Assembly: GCA_946641795.1 (NCBI GenBank)
Contig: CAMPBZ010000056.1
Coordinates: 1-7,326 of the forward strand
Direction of reading: 5' to 3'
Source of the DNA: an uncultured Clostridia bacterium
GTDB taxonomy: Bacteria > Bacillota > Clostridia > Oscillospirales > CAG-272
DNA length: 7,326 nt
The notes beneath the pieces were generated by a model. It was not told the DNA's origin, searched no databases, and was given only the letters and a program-made list of their open reading frames with translations. A program made the translations under genes and the position numbers. Numbering within the stretch: position 1 is the first letter of the stretch; the number at the start of each line of letters is the position of its first letter. This document shows positions 1 to 5,444 of the stretch, one piece after another.

Positions 1-1815
1 GGTCATATAGTCCACCTCGTCGGTCACGTGGTGGCGGAAGGTGCCGTCGCCGTTGGGGATATGCTCCACCTTGCGGTAGGGTGCCTCGATAAAGCCGTAG
101 TCCGAAATCTTGGCATAGGTGGTCAGATAGGAGATCAGACCGATGTTCGGGCCTTCGGGGGTCTCAATGGGGCACATTCTGCCGTAGTGCGTATAGTGAA
201 CGTCACGAACGTCAAAGGACGCGCGGTCACGGGAAAGACCGCCGGGGCCGAGCGCCGAAAGACGGCGCTTATGCGTCAGCTCGGCAAGCGGGTTGTTCTG
301 GTCCATAAACTGCGAAAGCTGGCTGGAACCGAAGAACTCGCGGATGACGGTGGTGACCGGGCGGATATTGATGAGCGCCTGAACGGTCAGCTTTTCGTTA
401 TCCTGCGTGGTCATACGCTCCTTGATGATCTTATCCATACGGGTAAAGCCGATGCGGAGCTGGTTTTGCAGCTGCTCGCCCACCGAACGGATGCGGCGGT
501 TGCCCAGGTGGTCGATGTCGTCCACCGTTCCAACGTCGTGCGTCAGACCGATCAGGTAGCTGATAGAAGCGAAAATATCATCTCTGGTAATGTGTCTTGG
601 GCAGAGCTCGTCAATGCGCTCTTTCGCCATTTCGCGAATGCGCGCTTCGTCGCCCTCGCAGGCGTCGCGGATCTCCAAAAGAACCGGGATAAACGCTTTT
701 TCGCGCACACCGCTCTCTTTGAGGTCGTAGCCCAGAACGTACTCGGGTTCCAGCGTGTTGTTGCCAACCACGCGAACGGTGGTACCGTTATCCAAGAGGA
801 TGGTGATCTCGTTCACGCCCGCGCGCTCGATTGTGCGTGCAAGCTCGTTGGTGATGACGGCGTTCTCCTCGCAAATCACCTCGCCGGTCAGGGGGCTGAC
901 CACCATTTCGGCGGCGCGATGGCCGGAAATACGGCTGCTGATGGCAACCTTCTTGTTGTACTTATAGCGACCCACCGGAGCAATATCGTACCGCTTCGGG
1001 TCAAAGAAGAAGTTATGGATCAGCGTTCTTGCGGCGTCCTCTGTGGGCGGTTCGCCGGGGCGCAGTTTCTTGTAGATCTCTTTGAGCGACTCCACGGCCA
1101 CGGGAAGGTGCGAAACGGCCGCAAGATCTTCGGAGTTGTCCTTATCAAAGGTAGGAGCCCAATGGTTATCCTCGCCGAATTTGGCGTAGATCGCCTCGCG
1201 CGTTTCAAGACCCAGCGCACGGATAAACATTGTAAGCGGGAGTTTGCGGTTTTTATCAATGCGGACGTAAAGCGTGCCGCTGGGGTCCACCTCATACTCC
1301 AACCAAGCGCCGCGATAGGGAATGATTTGCGCCGAGAAGGTGCGTTTTGCCGCTTTGTCGATCTCGGTGGCATAGTACATTCCGGGGGAACGGATAATTT
1401 GCGAAACGATTACGCGCTCCGCACCGTTGATCACGAAAGTTCCGGTTTCGGTCATCAATGGGAAATCTCCCATAAAGATATCCGCTTGCTTGACTTCTCC
1501 CGTTTGCTTGTTGGTCAGGCGAACGTTCACTTTCAGCGGCGCGGCGTAGTTGACGTCACGCTCCTTGCACTCCTCAACCGGATACTTGGGGGCATTCTGG
1601 TCCAAAAAGAAATCGACAAATTCGATGACCAGGTTGCCGGAGTAATCCGTAATGGGAGAAACGTCCCGCAATACCTCTCTGAGTCCTTCTTCCAAAAACC
1701 ACTTGTAGGATTTGGTTTGCACCTCAACCAGGTTGGGAAGCGGGTAGTCGAAGCGCGATCTGGAAAAGCTCATTCTGGTATTCTGACCAAGCCGTTGCTC
1801 TTTCACATTGATCAT
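1..1815 (-). CDS. rpoB: RNA polymerase beta subunit, N-terminal half (partial)
   Basis: This encodes the beta subunit of the cytoplasmic core RNA polymerase, which forms part of the active-site cleft and the rifamycin pocket. The reverse strand reads without a stop for 605 codons from ATG at 1815 and runs off the left edge. The family is normally about 1,150-1,350 residues, so roughly half is present. The protein begins MINVKEQRLGQNTRMSFSR, then gives the early SYKWFLEEGLREV segment, the FINGAERVIVSQIIRSPG segment (here VINGAERV) and the rifampicin region FFGSSQLSQFMDQNNPLAEL followed by THKRRLSALGPGGLSR. It then reaches GRMCPIETPEGPNIGLI. Residues D505, H515 and S520 match E. coli D516, H526 and S531, all with the drug-sensitive residue. 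The start is supported by GGAGTG (1831-1826), 10 nt upstream. The catalytic C-terminal half lies outside the window. Identification is essentially certain. Confidence 0.98.
   Translation of the reverse strand, partial: MINVKEQRLGQNTRMSFSRSRFDYPLPNLVEVQTKSYKWFLEEGLREVLRDVSPITDYSGNLVIEFVDFFLDQNAPKYPVEECKERDVNYAAPLKVNVRLTNKQTGEVKQADIFMGDFPLMTETGTFVINGAERVIVSQIIRSPGMYYATEIDKAAKRTFSAQIIPYRGAWLEYEVDPSGTLYVRIDKNRKLPLTMFIRALGLETREAIYAKFGEDNHWAPTFDKDNSEDLAAVSHLPVAVESLKEIYKKLRPGEPPTEDAARTLIHNFFFDPKRYDIAPVGRYKYNKKVAISSRISGHRAAEMVVSPLTGEVICEENAVITNELARTIERAGVNEITILLDNGTTVRVVGNNTLEPEYVLGYDLKESGVREKAFIPVLLEIRDACEGDEARIREMAKERIDELCPRHITRDDIFASISYLIGLTHDVGTVDDIDHLGNRRIRSVGEQLQNQLRIGFTRMDKIIKERMTTQDNEKLTVQALINIRPVTTVIREFFGSSQLSQFMDQNNPLAELTHKRRLSALGPGGLSRDRASFDVRDVHYTHYGRMCPIETPEGPNIGLISYLTTYAKISDYGFIEAPYRKVEHIPNGDGTFRHHVTDEVDYMT
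250..330 (-). other. rpoB: Rifampicin resistance-determining region of rpoB
   Basis: Codons 496-522 correspond to E. coli beta residues 507-533. The residues most often mutated in resistant strains are wild-type here (D505, H515 and S520 in this protein), so the sequence predicts no target-site rifamycin resistance in this segment. Confidence 0.9.
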
Positions 1816-1825
1816 TTGTTTCAAT

Positions 1826-1831
1826 CACTCC
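1826..1831 (-). promoter_or_regulatory. Ribosome binding site of rpoB
   Basis: GGAGTG on the minus strand lies 10 nt before the ATG at 1815. It fixes that ATG as the start in preference to downstream in-frame methionines. An ATG at 1833 overlaps the site, but it is followed by one codon and a stop. Confidence 0.75.
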
Positions 1832-1890
1832 ATTCAAAATTTTCGTCACAACTCGCCAACCGGCCGCGTTTTTCCCACCGAAGAAAAGCA

Positions 1891-1923
1891 GGCGAAAAGC
1901 CGCTTTGTAAGCGCTTTTGCGCC
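1891..1923 (-). promoter_or_regulatory. Strong hairpin in the rpoB leader, possible attenuator
   Basis: On the minus strand the arms GGCG(C)AAAAG-CGCTT and AAGCG-(G)-CTTTTCGCC fold into about 14 base pairs around an ACA loop, with one single-base bulge on each side. A U-rich stretch, TGCTTTTCTT, follows at 1890-1881. It is interrupted and would make only a weak intrinsic terminator. The hairpin sits in the 5' untranslated leader, about 75 nt before the rpoB start codon. The structure is read directly from the sequence. Its role (attenuation, mRNA stability or none) is inference. Confidence 0.5.
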
Positions 1924-2032
1924 ACCTGTACCCCGGCGATTTTTCCCCGACGTTTTTTGCGGTTTTTCGAGGTAAAAAAACTGTGAAAAATGCCGGAAAA
2001 CGCTATGATAGGCGATTATAATGCAGTTTATT

Positions 2033-2061
2033 ATTTTAACACCCTTTTTGGTATTTGTCAA
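2033..2061 (-). promoter_or_regulatory. Near-consensus sigma-A promoter of rpoB
   Basis: Reading the minus strand, a perfect -35 TTGACA (2061-2056) is followed by a 17-bp spacer and -10 TAAAAT (2038-2033). The -10 is preceded by TGT, giving an extended -10. Transcription should start near 2026, leaving a leader of about 210 nt before the rpoB ATG. T/A tracts at 2067-2121, just upstream of the -35, could act as an UP element. A TATAAT at 2020-2015 lies inside the predicted leader but has no -35 at a usable distance. Confidence 0.85.
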
Positions 2062-2118
2062 TAGTCTTTTTGCAATTTTTTCCCAAAAAAGTAAACTTTT
2101 TTTCGCTTTTTCCGTTTT

Positions 2119-2148
2119 TTTACATAAAACGGCGGCTCTTCTTATATA
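2119..2148 (+). promoter_or_regulatory. Candidate promoter of the calcium ATPase gene
   Basis: TTTACA (2119-2124), an 18-bp spacer and TATATA (2143-2148) make a reasonable sigma-A promoter. The overlapping TATAAT at 2145-2150 would need a 20-bp spacer. The start point would be near 2156, giving a leader of about 90 nt. A second candidate is the TATAAT at 2213-2218, only 30 bp before the start codon, but it has just a poor TTCTTT -35 at 2189-2194. The sequence does not decide between them. Confidence 0.45.
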
Positions 2149-2233
2149 ATGTAGGATTGCGATTTTCCCTTTTTGCAATTTTGCCGGGTTCTTTTTTGCG
2201 CGGGCGCCGGCATATAATAAGCCGAAATCTTTT

Positions 2234-2241
2234 GGGAGGAG
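2234..2241 (+). promoter_or_regulatory. Strong ribosome binding site deciding a TTG start
   Basis: GGGAGGAG lies 7 nt before TTG at 2249. There is no nearby in-frame ATG, and the family-typical N-terminal GLSEREV segment begins about 20 codons downstream of this TTG. The strong site therefore supports the non-ATG start. Confidence 0.85.
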
Positions 2242-2248
2242 TTTTGCC

Positions 2249-4945
2249 TTGAACCAAACAACACCGAAAACAGACCCCCGCTCTGCCGCCGATTTTTCGC
2301 AAAACGGCCTTTCGGAGCGCGAGGTGCTGGCCTCGCGGGAGCGGCACGGCAGCAATCTGCTCTCCCGCCGCCCGCAAAAATCCTTTCTGCGGCAGTTTTT
2401 GGGGAACCTTTCCGACCCCGTCATCCGTATTCTGCTCGCTGCGCTGGCCGTCAATCTCATCCTGCTCTTCAAAACGGCCGACTGGGTGGAAACCGCCGGA
2501 ATTGCCGCCGCCGTTTTTTTGGCAACCATCATTTCCACGCTTTCGGAACGTTCCTCCGAGCGGGCGTTTGCCCGCCTTTCGGCCGACGCGGCAAACGTGC
2601 GTTGCCGCGTCCGGCGCGCCGGAACGGTGACCGAAATTCCGCTGGGCGACCTTGTGGTAGGGGATGTTGTTCTGCTTTCCCCGGGCGAGCTGATCCCCGC
2701 CGACGGCTTTCTTTTGCGGGGCGAGCTGACCGCCGACCAATCGGCAATGACCGGCGAAAGCCGCGACGTTGCAAAGTTCCCATCGGCCGGGGAAAAACTC
2801 CTGCCCGACGCTCCGTCGGCGCTCTTCCGCGGCTCTACCGTGACCTCCGGCACCGGCGAAATGGGCGTGCTTGCGGTGGGCGACAAAACCTTTTTGGGCG
2901 AGATCACGCGGGAGATCCAGCTGGAACAGCGCGATAGCCCGCTCAAACTCCGGCTGGCAAAGCTCGCCAAGCAAATCAGCGTGCTCGGCTATCTTGCCGC
3001 CGTACTGGTGGCGCTGGCATACCTGTTCCACGTTTTTCTGATCGACAGCGGAATGCGCCGCGAGATTATTTTAATGAAGATTACCGACACCCCCTACCTG
3101 CTCTCCAAGCTCTTTCACGCGTTTACCCTCGGCCTTACGGTGGTGGTGACCGCCGTTCCCGAAGGCCTGCCGATGATGGTTGCGGTGGTGCTTTCTTCCA
3201 ACATCCGGCGTATGGTAAAGGGGCAGGTGCTGGTGCGCCGTCCGGTGGGAATTGAGGCGGCGGGCAGTATGAACCTTTTGTTTACCGATAAGACCGGCAC
3301 ACTGACCGAGGGCAAAATGCGGCTGGGAGAAATTTGGTTTTCGCCCGGCGAGGCCATGCCGCCGCTCACCTTTCTTGACCGGCGCACCGGCGCCTACCTG
3401 CCTTTCCTGCTGGCAATGCGCGGCGGGGAAAGCACGATCGGCACCGATGAAAAAGGGCTTTCCGTCCCGCTGGGCGGCAACGCCACCGACCGCGCCCTGC
3501 TCCTTTCTGTCCTCGGCGAGGCGGAGCCGGCCGGGATCCGCGCAGTCTCCCGCCTGCCGTTTGACAGCGCCCGCAAATACGCCGCCGTAACCTACCGCGG
3601 CAGGCAGAATATGACCATTCTGACCGGGGCGCCGGAGCGGCTCTTCCCGTTTATTCACGCCGCTATGACAGCAGAGGGAAAGCGGGTTGGTTTTTCCAAA
3701 ACCGCCGCCGGGCGGCAAGCGCAAAAATGGACGCAGACCGGTGCGCGCGTGCTTGCCGTTGCGCTTTCCGATGAGGATATTCCCGCGCCCGCCCACGCCG
3801 CCGGCATTCGCGGGTCGCTGACCCTGCTTTGTCTTTTGCGGCTTTCCGACCCGATTCGCCCGGAGGCGGCTTCTTCGGTTCGCTCGTTGCAGGAGGCCGG
3901 CGTTCACGTGGTTATGATCACCGGCGACAACCGCGAAACCGCCGCCTCGATCGCTTCTTCCTGCGGCATTTTGGGAAAGCAGACCGACCTGGTTTTGGAC
4001 AGCGCCGAGCTGGCGCGGCTTTCGGACGTGCGCCTGCGGGAGCTGTTGCCGCGGCTGGCGGTGGTGGCACGCGCCCTGCCCACCGATAAAAGCCGGCTGG
4101 TGCGCGTGGCGCAGGAGGCAGGACTTGTGACCGGGATGACCGGCGACGGCATCAACGACGCGCCCGCTTTGCGCCGGGCTGACATCGGCTTTGCAATGGG
4201 CGCGGGAACGCAGGTGGCAAAGGACGCCGGCGACATCATCATTCTGGATAACAATTTGGCATCTATTGTTCGGGCGGTGCTTTACGGGCGAACCATTTTC
4301 AAAAGCATTCGCAAATTCATCACCCTGCAACTCACAATGAACTTTTCGGCGGTGGGGGTAACGATGATTTGCCCCTTTTTGGGGATCGATTCGCCGGTCA
4401 CGGTGGTGCAAATGCTTTGGATCAACCTGATTATGGATACGCTGGGCGGGCTTGCCTTTGCCGGCGAACCGCCGCGGCCCGACTATATGAAAGAGCCGCC
4501 CAAAAAGCGCGAAGAGGGCATTTTGAACCGCTATATGGTCAACCAGATTGCTGGGTTGAGCGCCTTTACCGTTGCCGTTTCGCTGTTGTTTTTGAAAAAT
4601 CCGCTCGTCACTTCCCTGTTCCGCTACGCGCCGGACAATATCTATTTGCTGACGGCGTTTTTCGCATTTTTCATTTTCTGCTCGGTCTTCAACTGTTTCA
4701 ACGCGCGCACCGACCGCGTCAAGCTGTTTGCCGGACTGCTCAAAAATCCGGTGTTCGTGGTCATTATGCTCGCCGTACTGGCGGTGCAGATCGTGTTTGT
4801 TTACCTTGGGGGAAACGTTTTGCGAACGGCGCCGCTCTTGCCGCGCGAACTGGGCCTGACCATGCTCTTTTCGCTCTCGGTCTTCCCGGCCGATTTTGTA
4901 CGCAAACTGCTCTGGCGCGCGCGGGGCAAAAAAACGGGGTATTAA
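2249..4945 (+). CDS. P2-type (PMCA-like) calcium-transporting ATPase
   Basis: This is a plasma-membrane pump that uses ATP hydrolysis, via an aspartyl-phosphate, to export a divalent cation, most likely Ca2+. At 898 residues it is full length for bacterial P2 ATPases. Helices M1-M2 lie at about 57-97. The actuator loop has TGES at 168-171, and M3-M4 carry PEGLP at 304-308. The phosphorylation motif DKTGTLT has its aspartate at D347. The nucleotide domain runs to about 540, followed by TGDN at 558 and TGDGINDAP at 631-639. M5-M10 occupy about 690-885. M5-M6 (LQLTMN, then QMLWINLIMDTLGGLA with N726 and D730) resemble eukaryotic PMCA more than SERCA, which suggests a single Ca2+ site. The usual KGAPE motif reads TGAPE (T459-E463). 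Translation starts at TTG. The gene is divergent from rpoB, and no terminator lies between its stop and the next promoter. Substrate assignment is inferred from the family. Confidence 0.93.
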   Translation: MNQTTPKTDPRSAADFSQNGLSEREVLASRERHGSNLLSRRPQKSFLRQFLGNLSDPVIRILLAALAVNLILLFKTADWVETAGIAAAVFLATIISTLSERSSERAFARLSADAANVRCRVRRAGTVTEIPLGDLVVGDVVLLSPGELIPADGFLLRGELTADQSAMTGESRDVAKFPSAGEKLLPDAPSALFRGSTVTSGTGEMGVLAVGDKTFLGEITREIQLEQRDSPLKLRLAKLAKQISVLGYLAAVLVALAYLFHVFLIDSGMRREIILMKITDTPYLLSKLFHAFTLGLTVVVTAVPEGLPMMVAVVLSSNIRRMVKGQVLVRRPVGIEAAGSMNLLFTDKTGTLTEGKMRLGEIWFSPGEAMPPLTFLDRRTGAYLPFLLAMRGGESTIGTDEKGLSVPLGGNATDRALLLSVLGEAEPAGIRAVSRLPFDSARKYAAVTYRGRQNMTILTGAPERLFPFIHAAMTAEGKRVGFSKTAAGRQAQKWTQTGARVLAVALSDEDIPAPAHAAGIRGSLTLLCLLRLSDPIRPEAASSVRSLQEAGVHVVMITGDNRETAASIASSCGILGKQTDLVLDSAELARLSDVRLRELLPRLAVVARALPTDKSRLVRVAQEAGLVTGMTGDGINDAPALRRADIGFAMGAGTQVAKDAGDIIILDNNLASIVRAVLYGRTIFKSIRKFITLQLTMNFSAVGVTMICPFLGIDSPVTVVQMLWINLIMDTLGGLAFAGEPPRPDYMKEPPKKREEGILNRYMVNQIAGLSAFTVAVSLLFLKNPLVTSLFRYAPDNIYLLTAFFAFFIFCSVFNCFNARTDRVKLFAGLLKNPVFVVIMLAVLAVQIVFVYLGGNVLRTAPLLPRELGLTMLFSLSVFPADFVRKLLWRARGKKTGY

Positions 4946-4948
4946 CTA

Positions 4949-4977
4949 TTGACAAGCAGAAACTTTTGTGGTATCTT
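4949..4977 (+). promoter_or_regulatory. Sigma-A promoter of an orphan small RNA
   Basis: A perfect -35 TTGACA (4949-4954) is followed by a 17-bp spacer and -10 TATCTT (4972-4977). TGG just ahead of the -10 makes it an extended -10. It begins 4 bp after the ATPase stop codon. The predicted start is near 4984. No gene-sized reading frame with a ribosome binding site follows, so it seems to serve the RNA below. Confidence 0.75.
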
Positions 4978-5042
4978 CTTTACAAGGGGCAGAGATACGA
5001 TGAAGTCAGCGGCAAGACCGTAGGGCGGAATTGGCTGCCATT

Positions 5043-5077
5043 GCCAACCGGGGGAAATTTCCTACCGGTTGGCTTTT
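5043..5077 (+). terminator. Terminator-like hairpin T1 of the small RNA
   Basis: GCCAACCGG (5043-5051) pairs perfectly over 9 bp with CCGGTTGGC (5065-5073), followed by TTTTCTAT. The U-tract is short, so termination may be partial. The 5' arm GCCAA (5043-5047) can instead pair with TTGGC at 5031-5035, a competing fold that would break this hairpin. Confidence 0.6.
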
Positions 5078-5087
5078 CTATCAAAAC

Positions 5088-5127
5088 AGGGAGATCGTCC
5101 ACAACCCGATCTCCCTTGATTTTTTTT
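5088..5127 (+). terminator. Intrinsic terminator T2
   Basis: AGGGAGATCG (5088-5097) pairs perfectly with CGATCTCCCT (5107-5116), with a 9-nt loop. The stem is followed by TTGA and then eight T (5120-5127). This is a strong Rho-independent terminator. It should end both the small RNA and any transcript reading through from the ATPase gene, and it insulates the tRNA promoter that begins 12 bp later. Confidence 0.9.
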
Positions 5128-5138
5128 GAAAAAAGGTA

Positions 5139-5167
5139 TTGACAACGAAAGCCGAATATGATATGAT
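5139..5167 (+). promoter_or_regulatory. Sigma-A promoter of tRNA-Ser
   Basis: Perfect TTGACA (5139-5144), a 17-bp spacer and TATGAT (5162-5167) lie just ahead of the tRNA. The predicted start near 5174 leaves a 5' leader of only about 8 nt. Confidence 0.9.
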
Positions 5168-5181
5168 ATACAAGTCGGCAC

Positions 5182-5274
5182 GGAGAGGTGGCTGAGCTGG
5201 TCTAAGGCGCACGACTGGAAATCGTGTGTTCGGCTAATAACCGACCGCGAGTTCGAATCTCGCCCTCTCCGCCA
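5182..5274 (+). tRNA. tRNA-Ser (GGA anticodon)
   Basis: This is a type II tRNA of 93 nt with an encoded CCA, reading the serine codons UCC and UCU. The acceptor stem GGAGAGG (5182-5188) pairs with CCTCTCC (5264-5270), followed by discriminator G5271 and CCA (5272-5274). The anticodon stem CACGA/TCGTG (5210-5214/5222-5226) holds the loop CTGGAAA, with GGA at 5217-5219. The long variable arm pairs TCGG (5230-5233) with CCGA (5241-5244). The T arm is GCGAG-TTCGAAT-CTCGC (5247-5263). The G discriminator and long variable arm are serine identity elements. It is monocistronic, with its own promoter and terminator. Confidence 0.98.
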
Positions 5275-5275
5275 G

Positions 5276-5329
5276 CGGGCAATGCCCGCCCCCAATTCCC
5301 GGGTGGCGTTTGGCATTGCCCGATTTTTT
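5276..5329 (+). terminator. Intrinsic terminator of tRNA-Ser
   Basis: CGGGCAATGCC (5276-5286) and GGCATTGCCCG (5312-5322) are perfect 11-bp complements, followed by A and six T (5324-5329). The loop contains a smaller nested stem, CGCC (5287-5290) with GGCG (5305-5308). The stem starts 1 nt after the tRNA CCA. A shorter local hairpin, GCGGGC-AAT-GCCCGC (5275-5289), competes for the same 5' arm. Confidence 0.92.
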
Positions 5330-5392
5330 ATTTCACGCCGGCGGTGTTTTTGGTCGAGATCAAAAAACTGCTGATCCCTTATTCAGACAAGG

Positions 5393-5427
5393 TGATTGAG
5401 CAATCAGCGCACTTTTTGCGATATAAA
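5393..5427 (+). promoter_or_regulatory. Candidate promoter and operator of the phosphoesterase operon
   Basis: TATAAA at 5422-5427 is a plausible -10. The best upstream hexamer is TTGAGC (5396-5401), 20 bp away, or 18 bp from an alternative GATATA at 5420-5425, so the promoter is weak and possibly regulated. The -35 lies inside the dyad TGATTG-AG-CAATCA (5393-5406), an operator-like palindrome. No regulator gene is in the window. Confidence 0.35.
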
Positions 5428-5444
5428 GGAACGGAAATCAAGCT

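Larger units (their letters stand above)
1816..2248. other. Divergent rpoB / calcium ATPase intergenic region
   Basis: This 433-bp non-coding stretch separates the two divergently transcribed genes. It contains the rpoB leader with its hairpin (1816-2026), the rpoB promoter (2033-2061), an array of T/A tracts (1940-2121), and candidate promoters for the ATPase gene (2119-2148 and 2213-2218). It is much more AT-rich than the flanking genes. I see no protein-coding gene in it: the open frames crossing it have no supporting start signal and no recognisable product. No rplL or other ribosomal gene precedes rpoB here. Confidence 0.85.
4984..5127 (+). ncRNA. Candidate structured small RNA, family not recognised
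   Basis: This is a predicted transcript of about 95 nt (ending at the first hairpin, near 5078) or about 144 nt (ending at the second, near 5127), with its own promoter and terminators. Visible pairings upstream of the terminators are an outer stem GGCAG (4988-4992) with CTGCC (5035-5039), and TACG (4996-4999) with CGTA (5019-5022). Stacked on the latter is GTC (5005-5007) with GAC (5016-5018), with an ATGAA bulge on the 5' side and an AGCGGCAA loop. The only translation signal is a 7-codon ATG frame at 5000-5023. I compared it by memory with 6S, SRP, tmRNA and common riboswitch consensuses and could not match it. It could be a standalone regulator, an attenuator-like leader that has lost its gene, or the 3' end of ATPase transcripts. 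The transcript is inferred from signals only. Confidence 0.5.

Noticed and set aside
250..330. Rifampicin-resistance substitution in rpoB
   Set aside because: All the classic positions that can be aligned carry the sensitive residue.
1821..1925. A 34-codon GTG frame in the rpoB leader ending 5 nt before the rpoB ATG, considered as a leader peptide
   Set aside because: It has only a weak GGGG at 5 nt spacing, and its start lies inside the strong hairpin. The product has no leader-peptide signature. It remains possible but is not supportable.
28..1986. A 652-codon open frame on the plus strand opposite rpoB
   Set aside because: It is the antisense shadow of rpoB, whose reverse-strand translation is unmistakable. 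The plus-strand product shows no domain, no ribosome binding site and an arginine/valine-rich composition typical of a mirrored GC-rich gene.
2015..2020. Minus-strand TATAAT as a second rpoB promoter
   Set aside because: There is no -35-like hexamer at 16-18 bp and no TG extension. The neighbouring TTGACA fits the upstream TAAAAT with an ideal 17-bp spacer.
1846..3031. Long open frames of 374 and 303 codons on the minus strand over the start of the ATPase gene and the intergenic region
   Set aside because: Both are antisense to the well-supported ATPase and are rich in R, S, G and A. One crosses the rpoB promoter and leader. No recognisable motif or start signal is present.
3071..4411. A 446-codon minus-strand open frame inside the ATPase gene
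   Set aside because: It is a shadow frame: histidine- and glycine-rich low-information sequence with no family resemblance, lying entirely within a conserved gene.
4984..5040. SAM-I, glycine, yybP-ykoY, SRP or 6S RNA identity for the small RNA
   Set aside because: The GATGAAG and GGCAA pieces recall parts of the SAM-I core. The rest of that core, the closing stem and a target gene are absent, and the hallmark loops of the other families are missing.
4369..5142. A 257-codon plus-strand frame spanning the ATPase end and the small RNA region
   Set aside because: It is out of frame with the conserved M6-M10 region of the ATPase, crosses two terminators and ends in the tRNA promoter. It has no credible start.
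5393..5406. BirA operator ahead of the bioY-containing unit
   Set aside because: The palindrome TGATTG-AG-CAATCA lacks the TTGTTAAC / GTTAACAA half-sites and the wide spacing of Firmicute BirA sites.
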